The notes under the pieces were generated by a model that saw only the letters and a program-made list of their open reading frames with translations, was not told the origin of the DNA and made no database searches. A program made the position numbers and the translations under genes. Of a DNA stretch of 64,000 nt, positions 46,994-57,177 are shown one piece after another; positions within the stretch are counted from its first letter, which is position 1; each line of letters starts with the position of its first letter. Origin of the DNA: Mesorhizobium sp. Pch-S (GTDB lineage: Bacteria > Pseudomonadota > Alphaproteobacteria > Rhizobiales > Rhizobiaceae); the NCBI RefSeq assembly GCF_004136315.1, contig NZ_CP029562.1, forward strand, positions 3,867,501 through 3,931,500, written 5' to 3'.

Positions 46994-47421
46994 ATCGACA
47001 GCCGCACACACTTTCGCGCGAAGTCATCGTAGCCCGTGCCATCGAACAGGTGGTGGCCGAACTCAGGCTCATCGATGTCGCCGACTACATCGCCTTCATC
47101 CGGCTCGAGCATTTCGCCTGCCTGTCGGATCTGGTCGATTCAGCATCCGAACTGTTTTTCGTGCCGGGCACATTGCGGCTTGGCAATGGCGGCGAGGCGC
47201 ATGTCGACTGGAGCGGTTCGCCGCGCATCGTGCTCGACCTGGAACTGAGGCCGCGCGGCGTGACGGTCTATTTCCAGCTCACGCTGACAGAAAACGAAGC
47301 TTCGGTGGTCTTGAACTACATCTCGTTCGAGAAACCGGACGAAGATCCGACCCGCAACACCGAGTTGCTGGAGACCATGCTGGAAAGCGCCCGTATCCGG
47401 CGTCCCGAGCCGATAGGATAG
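46990..47421 (+). CDS. Small conserved protein downstream of flhB
   Basis: A 143-residue cytoplasmic protein of unknown function. It has no signal peptide or membrane helix. The visible pattern is an N-terminal helix pair (EVIVARAIEQVVAELRLIDVADYIAFI, then DLVDSASELFFVPGTLRL), followed by a beta-rich part (YFQLTLTENEASVVLNYISFEKPDEDP). It overlaps the flhB stop by 4 nt and ends 6 nt before the convergent visR stop. The coupling suggests a flagellar role, but I do not recognise it. Confidence 0.85.
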   Translation: MNRQPHTLSREVIVARAIEQVVAELRLIDVADYIAFIRLEHFACLSDLVDSASELFFVPGTLRLGNGGEAHVDWSGSPRIVLDLELRPRGVTVYFQLTLTENEASVVLNYISFEKPDEDPTRNTELLETMLESARIRRPEPIG

Positions 47422-47427
47422 GCAGGT

Positions 47428-48195
47428 TCAGTCGATGAGGCCCAGACGCAAGGCCTTCGCAACCGCCTGCGTACGGTTCACCGCATCCAGTTTCTGTGCC
47501 GACTGGGTGAGATACTGGTTGGCGGTGTGGACCGACAGCTTCAGAAGCCGCGCGATCTCCTCGCTGGTATAGCCGTTGGCAGTCAGCTTCAGGCATTCCA
47601 GCTCGCGCTTCGACATGGCTTTTGCGCGGCCGGTGTCCCCCGGCCGGATGCGGGACACGGCATCGAACAAAGTGAAGCAGCGAGCGTGGATGTCGTATAT
47701 GGTATCGCCTAGCAGAGGCGTGACGTTTGCACCGAAGAAAACCACCAGGCCGCTCTGGCCGCGCTCGGCGTGAACAGGGAAGGCTATTCCGGTCGTGTCC
47801 GGAACGAGGGCAGCCGTACGCTCGATCCAGGGAAACACGCTTTCGGCTTCGGGGGGCCGGTCGATTTCAGTGGACCAGAATCGCGGGCCGGTGGAATGGC
47901 GCACGTGCTGGATGATGTCTTCGCTGGCCGCTGTGGAGATGTTGCGTGTTGCTCCGGCGATGCCAGGATAGTCGGAATCGAAACACGGTACCAACCGTGG
48001 CCGGTCGGCGGATGGCGAGACGAAATACAATCCGAACGCACTGGCGTTGATGTCCATCGCGATCCAGCGGCAGCGGCGCACGGCATCCGGGATGGTGACG
48101 GTGAAAAGGTCGGAGTTCGCTGCTGCAGCGCCGAACGGATTGCGATGCGCGAAGAATGAATCGTCGCCAAGTTCGTGTGCGCGAGCGTGTGTCAA
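47428..48195 (-). CDS. visR: LuxR-type flagellar master regulator VisR
   Basis: A 255-residue protein: an N-terminal ligand-binding-like domain (residues about 10-180) and a C-terminal LuxR HTH (MSKRELECLKLTANGYTSEEIARLLKLSVHTANQYLTQSAQKLDAVNRTQAVAKAL in segments). The best start is TTG at 48195, which overlaps the visN stop (TTGA), giving the expected size; the open frame upstream to 48438 runs through visN and is not coding. VisN and VisR act as a heterodimer at the top of the rhizobial motility cascade and activate rem. Confidence 0.9.
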   Translation of the reverse strand: MTHARAHELGDDSFFAHRNPFGAAAANSDLFTVTIPDAVRRCRWIAMDINASAFGLYFVSPSADRPRLVPCFDSDYPGIAGATRNISTAASEDIIQHVRHSTGPRFWSTEIDRPPEAESVFPWIERTAALVPDTTGIAFPVHAERGQSGLVVFFGANVTPLLGDTIYDIHARCFTLFDAVSRIRPGDTGRAKAMSKRELECLKLTANGYTSEEIARLLKLSVHTANQYLTQSAQKLDAVNRTQAVAKALRLGLID

Positions 48196-48902
48196 ATGAT
48201 GCCGCTCCTGATCGCAGTCGCAATTGCCATCGCCCGGTTGGAAGCCGAGAACTTCTGGATGGCGTGGGTGATGTAGCTGTTGACCGTGTTGGCGGAGACG
48301 CCGAGGATGACGGCAACCTCTTCGGTCGTCTTGCCTTCCGAGACCCAGAACAGGCATTCGCGCTCGCGATCGGAAAGTGGATCCTGCAGCGCTGCGGTGG
48401 CGAGAAGCTGCGGCACTTGCGAAAGTGCGTAGCAGCACTTCAACTGTGCCCGGTTGAGGGCATCCTGCTGGATGTTGCCGGCCTCGGCCGCGGAAAACAG
48501 CAGGAAAAGACGCTGCCGGCCGACATCGAGGCGCAGCGAATAGAGTTCGGCATGTCCCAGCACATCGAGCAGCTTGGCTTCCTCGCCATTGAGCAGCCCT
48601 GCTGCCGTCTCTGCGTGGGATGCAACGAGCGCGCGCGGCCGATTGCCTGGGGGGGAGGTGAGGGGGCCGTGAGCCAGAGCGGCGATCAGATGCTTGCCGA
48701 TCAATTCGATCGCGTCATACAGCCAGTTCGACGCGACGATACGGGCATCGTTGCGCTCCTCGTCATGGATGATTGCCACCAGCATGTAACTGTCGGCACC
48801 GATCTCATCGGAGAGTTGGGTGAGAAACCCGGTCAGGTCCGCGCGAGAGGCCAGACGTGTTCCGATCATGTCGGAAGCTATGGGGGCTGCAAAGGCTGTC
48901 AT
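48192..48902 (-). CDS. visN: LuxR-type flagellar master regulator VisN
   Basis: A 236-residue protein: an N-terminal sensory domain (LTGFLTQLSDEIGADSYMLVAIIHDEE) and a C-terminal LuxR HTH (DPLSDRERECLFWVSEGKTTEEVAVILGVSANTVNSYITHAIQKF). It precedes visR with overlapping codons, so the heterodimer partners are translated together. It is convergent with the flhB operon and has a roughly 390-nt upstream gap. Confidence 0.92.
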   Translation of the reverse strand: MTAFAAPIASDMIGTRLASRADLTGFLTQLSDEIGADSYMLVAIIHDEERNDARIVASNWLYDAIELIGKHLIAALAHGPLTSPPGNRPRALVASHAETAAGLLNGEEAKLLDVLGHAELYSLRLDVGRQRLFLLFSAAEAGNIQQDALNRAQLKCCYALSQVPQLLATAALQDPLSDRERECLFWVSEGKTTEEVAVILGVSANTVNSYITHAIQKFSASNRAMAIATAIRSGII

Positions 48903-49231
48903 AGTCTTCGGGCCGGAATCGATTCTTATGCCCGGTGCTGGTTCAGCAGCGCCGGACGCGGGTACGCGTCACATTCACCTAAAACACACTCTCGGCGCAC
49001 AACGGCACCTATCGGCCGAATCCGGCAGGGAACGCGAAACCAATCGCGCCTTGTGCCGGAAAACTCCGGTACAACAGGACTTTGGATGGTTCGCCGTGCC
49101 CCCTTGGAACGGCTGATTCGGGTTTAATTTAGCGGTTGATGAATCCGACTTCAAACGGGAATTGACAGATCCGGATTCAGTGGACTCGCAGACGCGACTC
49201 AGGCCGCGCATTTGCTGGATTTCGAGCCATG
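48903..49231. other. Intergenic region upstream of visN
   Basis: This stretch of about 330 nt has no convincing reading frame, tRNA or repeat. It must contain the visN promoter on the minus strand. Beyond a short A/T-rich run near 49125-49150 nothing specific stands out. Confidence 0.5.
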
Positions 49232-49277
49232 AAAAAAAATGTCTCGCCGCCCCTGGAGCGCTTCCAGGGGCGGCGAG
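49232..49277 (-). terminator. Rho-independent terminator of the acetylpolyamine amidohydrolase gene
   Basis: A perfect 15-bp GC-rich stem (CTCGCCGCCCCTGGA with TCCAGGGGCGGCGAG, 5-nt loop, 49243-49277) is followed on the minus strand by ACATTTTTTTT. It starts 10 nt past the gene's stop codon. This is a very strong terminator and separates the flagellar and metabolic regions. Confidence 0.95.
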
Positions 49278-49287
49278 GCGTGGCAGG

Positions 49288-50319
<1,032 letters not shown>

Positions 50320-50343
50320 GAAGTTCCTTCCCTGGAATGGTTG

Positions 50344-50997
50344 TTAGTCGAGATCGAGATAAGGGGTGACGAGCGCGATCCACATGGTCTCGACGTCATC
50401 CTCCAGCAGATCGAAGGTCCTGCGGTCCTTCTTGAGGCCAACAAGGCGGCACACGTGCCCGACCTCCATCATCACGACGCCGAGCCGGCTGGCGACGTCT
50501 TCCTGCAGGCCCGGATTCACATGACGCAGCCAGGCTGCATAAAGTGCGATAATCTGCTCATCATATTCGTTCTGGATCGGCCTCAGGTCCGGATTGCCGG
50601 TGATGGCCTCGATCACCGGCATCAGGCTGGCATTCTCGAGATAGAGCCTTGATGTGTCGATGAAGAGTTCCCGCACCTCGCGCTGAAACGCAGCGCGGGT
50701 CGTCGGGCGCGGAACCCGGGTGCGTTTTTCGATCACTTCGGGGAATGCCCCCAGCCAGCGCCGGGCGAGATCGAGAAGAATAGCTTCCTTGTTTGGATAG
50801 TATTGGTAGACCGAGCCAACAGACAGGCCGGCGCGCTGCGCAATGGCGAGCGTCGTCGGTGTCCCCGTTCCCTGCTCCCGCGTCAGTATCAGGGCGGCAT
50901 CGAGAATCCGGTCGACGACTTTGCTCGACCGTTCCTGTCTCGGTTGCTTGCGCGGTTCCAGCGCTATCTTGGTCTTGCGTTTGAGATCGCGCTTCAC
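50344..50997 (-). CDS. TetR-family transcriptional regulator
   Basis: A 217-residue regulator. I chose the GTG at 50997 (VKRDLKRKTKIALE) because GAGGAA lies 8 nt upstream; longer starts to 51102 add an unconserved tail. The TetR_N HTH is at about residues 25-70 (RILDAALILTREQGTGTPTTLAIAQRAGLSVGSVYQYYPNKEAILLDLA in segments), followed by a ligand-binding C-terminal half. It is in an operon with aphA and divergent from the amidohydrolase and transporter run. A palindrome in the shared gap (51085) is its likely operator. The ligand may be a polyamine or acyl derivative (inference). Confidence 0.92.
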   Translation of the reverse strand: MKRDLKRKTKIALEPRKQPRQERSSKVVDRILDAALILTREQGTGTPTTLAIAQRAGLSVGSVYQYYPNKEAILLDLARRWLGAFPEVIEKRTRVPRPTTRAAFQREVRELFIDTSRLYLENASLMPVIEAITGNPDLRPIQNEYDEQIIALYAAWLRHVNPGLQEDVASRLGVVMMEVGHVCRLVGLKKDRRTFDLLEDDVETMWIALVTPYLDLD

Positions 50998-51075
50998 CGC
51001 TTGAATTCCTCGTTCCCCGTCCGCTCTCAGCATACGCGCGGGGTGCTGTCCACAAGGCATCGCAGAATCCACATA

Positions 51076-51100
51076 TTGACAAACGCGAATAAATAGTCGC
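51076..51100. promoter_or_regulatory. Putative promoter box and palindromic operator in the tetR/amidohydrolase gap
   Basis: TTGACA (51076-51081) is followed by GCGAATAAATAGTCGC (51085-51100), an imperfect palindrome of the form GCGAnTAnnTAnTCGC. A repressor bound there would block a plus-strand promoter. It lies about 160-180 nt before the amidohydrolase ATG and about 90 nt upstream of the tetR GTG, as expected for a TetR protein controlling divergent units. No clear -10 box was identified. Confidence 0.45.
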
Positions 51101-51257
51101 ATTTTTTCTCCACGCTGTCTTTAGGGAAACTAAGGGGAATTCCGGAGGCGGCAGACTGGCATCAATTTCTGTCCGATCACGCCGTCCCTGGGGGGGGCGG
51201 TCATGTGTGGAGTGCAGAGTCGAGGCGGTCTTGATCAGTCAAAAGCGCGGAGTCGCG

Positions 51258-52937
51258 ATGTCTGTCACTGGTGCGGTTCATCAAGCCGATCTGATCGTCG
51301 TAAACGGCCGTGTGCTGACCATGGATGACGACAGTCCCGTCGCAGAAGCCGTTGCCATCAAGGACGGGTCCATCCTCGCAGTCGGCAGCCGTGCTGTCGT
51401 CGAAGCCCTGAAGGGGCCTGCCACCAAAATCGTCGATGCCAAGGGCGGTTCGGTGCTGCCCGGCTTCATCGAAGCGCACATGCATCTCTTTTCCGGTGCG
51501 GCCGAGCTGGCGCATCTGCATCTTGCCGGTGTTCATGGCTTCGACGCTCTCAAGGAGGCGGTCCTTGCTTATGCCGCATCCCGGCCGGATGCGCCGATGC
51601 TTGTCGCGCAGAGTGCCGACTACACCATCCTCGGCGAGGAGCGGGTGACCCGGCATCATCTCGACGCGATCCTGCGGGATCGGCCGTTCTGCATGGCTGC
51701 CCCCGACCATCATACGATGTGGGCCAACACCTGTGCACTGGAAGCCGCAGGGATCCTGCATGGCCGTGCGCTTGGCCCGGGCAACGAGATCGTCATGGGC
51801 GAGGACGGGCTGGCCGAAGGCGAACTGCGGGAAGGCGAAGCATTCGGTCCGGTGCTGGCCTTGGCCGGTGAGGAACGTGTGCGGCTCGGACTGTCGACCG
51901 GCGGTGAGCCGGATCCGGCACCGACGCCTGAACAGCGTGCCGCCGACCGTGACATCATGCGGCGTGGTCTGGCGTGGTGTGCGCAGCATGGCATCACGTC
52001 GATCCAGAACATGGATGGCAATCTTTACCAGCTCGAACTGCTGGCCGAAATCGAAGCCGAGGAAGGGCTTTCCTGCCGCGTGCAGATACCTTTCCACTTC
52101 AAGAATTTCATGAAGCTCGACATTCTGGAGAAAGCCTCGCTCATGGCCGAACGCTATGACAGCGAGTGGCTGTCCTCCGGCATCGTCAAGGTTTTCTACG
52201 ACGGCGTGCTGGATTCATGGACGGCCGTGATGATCGAGCCTTATGCCGATCGCCCGGATTGGGTCGGTGAGCCGTTGTTCACGCCGGAAGAATTCAAGGC
52301 CCTGGCCGTTGCCATCGATGCGCGCGGCCTGCAGATCGCGGTGCACTCCATTGGCGACGGTGCCGTGCAGGCTGTGCTCGATGGCTATGAGGCGGCGGCG
52401 ACAGCCAACGGTCAACGCGAGAGCCGCCACCGCATAGAGCATATCGAGGTGGTTGCGGCTTCCGATGTTCCGCGCTTCGCTGAACTTGGCGTGATTGCCT
52501 CGATGCAGCCTCCGCATCCGCCGGGAGCGATGGATTTTCCGCTGGAGCCGACAGTGTCGCGTATCGGCAAGGCGCGCTGGCCGCTGAGCTATGCCTGGCG
52601 CACGCTGAAGGATGCAGGCGCGCATGTCGTCTTTGCTTCCGACTGGCCAGTTTCGCCGATTGATCCAATCCTCGGCATCCAGGCGGCGGTGCTGCGCAAG
52701 CCTTGGGCGCAAGGCGATCCGGACCAGAGCTTCTCGCTGAGGGAGTCGATCGCGGCCTACACCGTGGAGGGCGCTTATGCCGAGTTCATGGAGCAGCGCA
52801 AAGGCAGGCTGAAGCCAAGGTTCATGGCCGATCTCGTTGTGCTTTCGCAGGATGTCGAGGCGGTCGAGCCGCAGCGGCTGCATGAGGTGCGTCCCGTCAC
52901 GACCATCTGCGGCGGCAAGGTTACCTATCAGTCCTGA
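51258..52937 (+). CDS. YtcJ-type metal-dependent amidohydrolase
   Basis: A 559-residue cytoplasmic enzyme; the start at 51258 (MSVTGAVHQADLIVVNGRV) follows GCGGAG. It has the amidohydrolase_3 layout: N-terminal beta part with VLTMDDDSPVAEAVAIKDG, the metal motif HMH in LPGFIEAHMHLF, later ligands in IAVHSIGDGAV and SRHRIEHIEV, and the Asp in VFASDWPVSPIDP. Such enzymes hydrolyse amides or related C-N bonds; the substrate cannot be read from sequence. It is first of the plus-strand run and divergent from tetR. Confidence 0.9.
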   Translation: MSVTGAVHQADLIVVNGRVLTMDDDSPVAEAVAIKDGSILAVGSRAVVEALKGPATKIVDAKGGSVLPGFIEAHMHLFSGAAELAHLHLAGVHGFDALKEAVLAYAASRPDAPMLVAQSADYTILGEERVTRHHLDAILRDRPFCMAAPDHHTMWANTCALEAAGILHGRALGPGNEIVMGEDGLAEGELREGEAFGPVLALAGEERVRLGLSTGGEPDPAPTPEQRAADRDIMRRGLAWCAQHGITSIQNMDGNLYQLELLAEIEAEEGLSCRVQIPFHFKNFMKLDILEKASLMAERYDSEWLSSGIVKVFYDGVLDSWTAVMIEPYADRPDWVGEPLFTPEEFKALAVAIDARGLQIAVHSIGDGAVQAVLDGYEAAATANGQRESRHRIEHIEVVAASDVPRFAELGVIASMQPPHPPGAMDFPLEPTVSRIGKARWPLSYAWRTLKDAGAHVVFASDWPVSPIDPILGIQAAVLRKPWAQGDPDQSFSLRESIAAYTVEGAYAEFMEQRKGRLKPRFMADLVVLSQDVEAVEPQRLHEVRPVTTICGGKVTYQS

Positions 52938-53072
52938 TGGTGAACATTCGTTTCGCCCGATGAACTGATATTCGATCCGATTGTTGCCAAGCGTGGCGGC
53001 TTGTGGTGACAATCTAAACCAGAAGAAAAGGCCTGTTTTCGAGGACGGGCCAAGAAAAAAAGAGGGGCTTGA

Positions 53073-54170
53073 GTGCCGGAACAACCGGGTAAGAACGCGA
53101 TCGAAGTCCGCGGTGTGCGGAAGGTCTTCGGTACTGGGGACGCGGCGGTTGCCGCATTGGACACGGTCTCGGTTTCGATCCGGGAGAACGAGTTCTTCAC
53201 GCTGCTGGGACCTTCCGGCTGCGGGAAGACGACACTGCTTCGGCTGATCGCCGGTTTCGACTATCCGAGTGCTGGCGAGATCCTGCTCTACGGCGACGAC
53301 ATTGCGTTGCTGCCGCCATTCAAGCGGCCGGTCAACACCGTCTTCCAGAGCTATGCGCTGTTTCCGCACATGACGGTGGCCGAGAACATCGGCTTCGGTC
53401 TGGAGATGCTGCGCAAGCCCAAGGCCGAGATCAGGGCCCGTGTCGCCGAGATGCTGAAGCTGGTGCGCATGGAGCATCTGGCCTCGCGGCGCACCAGCCA
53501 GATTTCCGGTGGCCAGCAACAGCGCGTTGCGCTGGCCCGCGCTCTGGCGCCGCAGCCGAAGGTGCTCCTGCTCGACGAGCCGCTGTCGGCGCTCGACTAC
53601 AAGCTGCGCAAGGAAATGCAGATCGAATTGAAGCGGCTGCAGAACCAGACCGGCATCACCTTCATCTTCGTCACACACGACCAGGAAGAAGCACTGACCA
53701 TGTCCGACCGCATCGCGGTGATGTCGTCAGGCAAGATCCTGCAGGTCGGCAGCCCGTGGGACATCTATGACAAGCCGGCTGACCGTTTCGTCGCCGACTT
53801 CATTGGTGAGACGAATTTCCTGACCGCCTCCATAGCCGGTGTCGAGAATGGCAAGGCACGCGCCACGCTGAAATCGGGCGCCACCATCACGGCCAGCGTC
53901 GCCGACGGTTTCCAGCCGAAGGGAGAAGCCACAGTGGTGGTTCGACCCGAACACGCCAAGCTGGTCAAGGGCAAGGCTGAGCTTTCGGGCACGGTCGAGA
54001 ACATCGTCTATTTCGGCACCGACACGCATATCCACGTGCGGCTCGACGGCAGCAATGACCTCTTCATCGTGCGGCAGCAGAATGCGCGTAACGCAGACTG
54101 CGGCTTTGAAACGGGTGACAAGGCGGGAATCGCGATCAGCGATGACGCCGCACAGGTGTTGAGGGACTGA
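53073..54170 (+). CDS. Polyamine-type ABC transporter ATP-binding protein (PotA/PotG-like)
   Basis: A 365-residue ATPase starting with GTG after an AGAGGGG site. Walker [10 protein letters not shown] is at about residues 46-54, the Q-loop in [15 protein letters not shown], the signature in [15 protein letters not shown], Walker B in [12 protein letters not shown], and a C-terminal TOBE-like domain follows ([39 protein letters not shown] in segments). It should energise the two permeases that follow. Its TGA overlaps the next ATG by one base. Confidence 0.94.
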   Translation: MPEQPGKNAIEVRGVRKVFGTGDAAVAALDTVSVSIRENEFFTLLGPSGCGKTTLLRLIAGFDYPSAGEILLYGDDIALLPPFKRPVNTVFQSYALFPHMTVAENIGFGLEMLRKPKAEIRARVAEMLKLVRMEHLASRRTSQISGGQQQRVALARALAPQPKVLLLDEPLSALDYKLRKEMQIELKRLQNQTGITFIFVTHDQEEALTMSDRIAVMSSGKILQVGSPWDIYDKPADRFVADFIGETNFLTASIAGVENGKARATLKSGATITASVADGFQPKGEATVVVRPEHAKLVKGKAELSGTVENIVYFGTDTHIHVRLDGSNDLFIVRQQNARNADCGFETGDKAGIAISDDAAQVLRD

Positions 54171-55090
54171 TGGCCACCGCCGAGGAAATCGCCAGGGCGG
54201 CCGACCGGCGCGACATTCGCAACCGCTGGTATCTCTCCGCGCCTGCCATGCTCACCATTTTCTTCGCCGCCGTCGGTCCGCTGGCGATCGTGCTCGTCTA
54301 TTCCTTCCTGACGCCCGGTTCTTATGGCGACGTGAAGTGGCAGTTCTCGCCCGAAGCCTGGGTCTCGGTGCTGTTCGAGCGCGACATCTTCGATGACACG
54401 CTCTCGCTCGCCAGTGCCCATATGAGCATCTTCTGGCGCTCGGTGAAGCTTGCGATCATCACGACGATCATCACTCTGGCGATTGGCTTTCCGACCGCCT
54501 ACTTCATGGCGACGCGCAGCGAAAAGACGCGCGACCTTTGGCTGTTCCTGATCACCATTCCGTTCTGGACGAACCTGCTCATCCGCACCTTTGCGGTGCT
54601 GCAGATCATTCGCAACGAAGGCATCATCAACACAGTGCTGATAAAGCTCGGCATCGTCTCGGCGCCGATACAGATCCTGTACACGGACGCGGCGATCCTG
54701 ATCGGCATGGCCTATGTCTACCTGCCGCTGATGGTGCTGCCGGTCTATGCCTCCATGGAAAAGCTGGATTTCCGGCTCGTCGAGGCCGGCTACGACCTCT
54801 ACGCGTCGCGCTGGCAGGTGCTGCGCCGCATCATCTTCCCGCTGGTCAAGCCTGGTGTCATCGCCGGCTCGATCCTGGTCTTCATCCCGGCCATCGGCGC
54901 CTATGTGACACCGAGCGTGCTCGGCGGCGGCAAGAACATGATGCTGTCCAACCTGATCGAGCTGCAGTTCGGACAGGGCCGCAACTGGCCGCTGGGTTCG
55001 GCGTTGTCGATCACCGTCATGCTCATCGTCATGGTGGCGCTGCTTGTCTATGTGCGCAACGCCGGTTCGCAGGAGGCGCGGCATGGCTAA
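54170..55090 (+). CDS. Polyamine-type ABC transporter permease (PotB/PotH-like)
   Basis: A 306-residue inner-membrane permease with about six helices (PAMLTIFFAAVGPLAIVLVYSFLTPG; VKLAIITTIITLAIGFPTAYFMAT) and the EAA loop (VEAGYDLYASRWQVLRRIIFPLV). It overlaps the ATPase stop by one base and the next permease by 8 nt, which indicates coupling. Order and length fit the spermidine/putrescine importer group. Confidence 0.94.
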   Translation: MATAEEIARAADRRDIRNRWYLSAPAMLTIFFAAVGPLAIVLVYSFLTPGSYGDVKWQFSPEAWVSVLFERDIFDDTLSLASAHMSIFWRSVKLAIITTIITLAIGFPTAYFMATRSEKTRDLWLFLITIPFWTNLLIRTFAVLQIIRNEGIINTVLIKLGIVSAPIQILYTDAAILIGMAYVYLPLMVLPVYASMEKLDFRLVEAGYDLYASRWQVLRRIIFPLVKPGVIAGSILVFIPAIGAYVTPSVLGGGKNMMLSNLIELQFGQGRNWPLGSALSITVMLIVMVALLVYVRNAGSQEARHG

Positions 55091-55883
55091 AAGCTTCTCA
55101 ATCCGCCATCAGCCGGGCTTCACGACGATCGCCGCCGTCTGCTTCGTCGCGCTCTACATGCCGATCATCGTGCTGGTCGTCTATGCCTTCAACGAGGCGC
55201 CATCGACGTCGGAATGGGGCGGCTTCTCGCTGAAGTGGTTCCAGTCCGCCTCGCAGAACGCACAGGTCATCGATGCCACGCTGCGCTCCTTCCAGATCGC
55301 CGCGATCGCAGCGACCCTCGCCACGATCGCGGCCACGATGGCTGCGCTCGCGACGACCCGCACGCCGCCCTATCCGGGGCTGACCTTCAAATACGCGATG
55401 ATCAACCAGCCGCTGATGGTGCCGGAAATCGTCACCGGCGTGGCGCTGCTGATCTTCTTCTCGCGCATCAAGATCTTCACCGGCTATTCGGGCCTCGGTT
55501 ACCTGATCGCCGCGCACACGGCTTTCTGTATTCCCTTCGCCTATCTGCCGATCCGTGCGCGGCTCGAAAACATGGACCTGTCGCTGGAGCGCGCGGCGGC
55601 GGATCTCTACGCGACGCCCTGGCAAGCCTTCCGGCGCGTGACGCTGCCACTGCTGTGGCCCGGCATCCTGGCCGGGCTGATGCTGGCCTTCGTGATTTCG
55701 CTGGACGACGTCGTCATCACCGAGTTCGTCAAGTCCGGTGGCCAGGACACGCTGCCGACCTACATGCTCGGCCAGATCCGCCGCGGCATTACGCCTGAGA
55801 TCAATGCGATATCGACGGCGTTTCTGCTGCTGTCGGTCGTCATCGTCACGTTGTTTTTCTTCGTCAGCAAGAAACGCGACTGA
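55083..55883 (+). CDS. Polyamine-type ABC transporter permease (PotC/PotI-like)
   Basis: A 266-residue permease read from MAKSFSIRHQPG (55083). It has about six helices (FTTIAAVCFVALYMPIIVLVVYAFN; LIFFSRIKIFTGYSGLGYLIAAHTAFCIPFAYL) and the EAA loop (ERAAADLYATPWQAFRRVTLPLL). The stretch AFVISLDDVVITEFVKSGGQDTLPTYMLGQIRRGITPEINA is typical of PotC/PotI. It ends 48 nt before the first binding-protein gene. Confidence 0.94.
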   Translation: MAKSFSIRHQPGFTTIAAVCFVALYMPIIVLVVYAFNEAPSTSEWGGFSLKWFQSASQNAQVIDATLRSFQIAAIAATLATIAATMAALATTRTPPYPGLTFKYAMINQPLMVPEIVTGVALLIFFSRIKIFTGYSGLGYLIAAHTAFCIPFAYLPIRARLENMDLSLERAAADLYATPWQAFRRVTLPLLWPGILAGLMLAFVISLDDVVITEFVKSGGQDTLPTYMLGQIRRGITPEINAISTAFLLLSVVIVTLFFFVSKKRD

Positions 55884-55931
55884 CGGTGCAAACCGGATGT
55901 CAAAAAACCAAAGCAATAATGGGAGAACACA

Positions 55932-56966
55932 ATGAACTGGAAGACCACCGCGACGGCCGTCGGGCTGGCGCTGCTCGCCTCGTCGGGCCTTGCCCGAGCC
56001 GAGGGCGCGCTCAACATCTACAACTGGGGCAACTACATCAGCCCCGACATGATCAAGAAGTTCGAGCAGAAATATAGCGTCAAGGTCACCGTCACCGACT
56101 ACGACTCCAACGACACGGCGCTCGCCAAGGTGCGCCAGGGCGGCACGGGTTTCGATATCGCCATCCCATCGCAGACCTTCATCCCGGTCTGGATCAAGGA
56201 GGGTCTCATCCAGGAGACTGATCCGGGCAAGATGGAGAACTTCAAGAACGTCGCGCCGGAATGGGCCAATCCCGACTTCGACCCCGGCCGCAAATACACC
56301 GTGCCATGGGCCTGGGGCACGATCGGCGTCGTCGTCAACACCGACACCTACAAGGGACCGGCCAACAGCTGGGGCATCATCTTCAACACGCCTGACGAAT
56401 TGAAGGGCAAGGTCAATGTCGTTCCCGAGATGAACGACGTGATCTTCGCTGCCATCAAATATGTCGGCGGCCAGCAGTGCACCGACGACAAGGCGGTGCT
56501 GAAGAAGGTGCGCGACACGCTGGTAGCGGCCAAGCCGAACTGGATCGCGATGGAATACAACACCATCGAGAAGATGGGTGCCGGCGACTTCAAGGCGACC
56601 AGCGACTGGAACGGCTCGGCCCTGCGCCAGCGGCTCGCGAACCCGGCCATCCACTACAACTATCCGAAGGAAGGCTATGGCCTCTGGAGCGACAACGTCG
56701 TCGTGCTCAAGGAGGCCAAGAACGTCGAGAACGCCAAGCTGTTCCAGAACTTCATGATGGATCCGGAAAACGCCGCGCTGAACTCGGCCTTCCACCGCTA
56801 TGCCAACGGCATCGCGGGTTCGGAGAAGTTCATGCCCGCCGACATGAAGGACGCGCCGGAGGTGAACATCCCGGCCGACGTGAAGTCGCTCGGCGAATTG
56901 CAGCGGCTGTGCTCGCCGGAAATCCAGGAGATCTACAGCAAGATCTGGACAGAGCTGCAGAAGTAA
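55932..56966 (+). CDS. Polyamine-type periplasmic binding protein, copy 1
   Basis: A 344-residue protein with a signal peptide ending ASSGLARA and the PotD/PotF mature start EGALNIYNWGNYISPDMIKKFEQKYSVKVTVTDYDSNDTALAKVRQGGTGFDI in segments. Trp and Asp residues of the polyamine site pattern are visible (VPWAWGTIGVVVNT; EYNTIEKMGAGDFKATSDWNG). It lies directly after the permeases. A second, very similar gene follows 211 nt later. The ligand is likely a polyamine or derivative, by family. Confidence 0.93.
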   Translation: MNWKTTATAVGLALLASSGLARAEGALNIYNWGNYISPDMIKKFEQKYSVKVTVTDYDSNDTALAKVRQGGTGFDIAIPSQTFIPVWIKEGLIQETDPGKMENFKNVAPEWANPDFDPGRKYTVPWAWGTIGVVVNTDTYKGPANSWGIIFNTPDELKGKVNVVPEMNDVIFAAIKYVGGQQCTDDKAVLKKVRDTLVAAKPNWIAMEYNTIEKMGAGDFKATSDWNGSALRQRLANPAIHYNYPKEGYGLWSDNVVVLKEAKNVENAKLFQNFMMDPENAALNSAFHRYANGIAGSEKFMPADMKDAPEVNIPADVKSLGELQRLCSPEIQEIYSKIWTELQK

Positions 56967-56972
56967 GCACTC

Positions 56973-57068
56973 GAGCATTTTGTATGCCAAGTGGAATCAC
57001 TTGGCGTTACAAAAATACGGCGAAAACAAAAACCTAGAGCGTTTCCGTGAAAAAACGGAAACGCTCTA
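56973..57068. repeat. Composite palindromic repeat after binding-protein copy 1
   Basis: Two inverted repeats: ATTTTGTAtgCCAAGTG, GAAT loop, CACTTGGcgtTACAAAAAT (56977-57016), then TAGAGCGTTTCCGT, GAAAAA loop, ACGGAAACGCTCTA (57035-57068). A close copy follows binding-protein copy 2 (58220-58321). It may act as a terminator or mRNA-stability element as well as a repeat. Confidence 0.75.
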
Positions 57069-57177
57069 GGACAACCTGAGATGACGAAGTCGGGACCGAT
57101 AAATCGGTCCCGGCCGTCGCAAGCTTTTTGCCTGAAGCAGGCAGAATTATCGCAGATTGGAAGAAGGAGCCCTTGTC

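Noticed and set aside
52215..53678. Minus-strand open frame of 487 codons over the amidohydrolase and ATPase
   Set aside because: It spans a non-coding gap and two conserved genes on the other strand, so it is a shadow.
55098..56990. Long minus-strand open frame (630 codons) over the permease and binding-protein genes
   Set aside because: It is antisense to clearly conserved genes; its Arg/His/Asp-rich composition is the usual shadow of high-GC coding sequence.
57091..57116. GGGACCGAT/ATCGGTCCC hairpin as a rho-independent terminator
   Set aside because: The stem is good but no T tract follows directly on either strand; it may be part of the surrounding repeat region.
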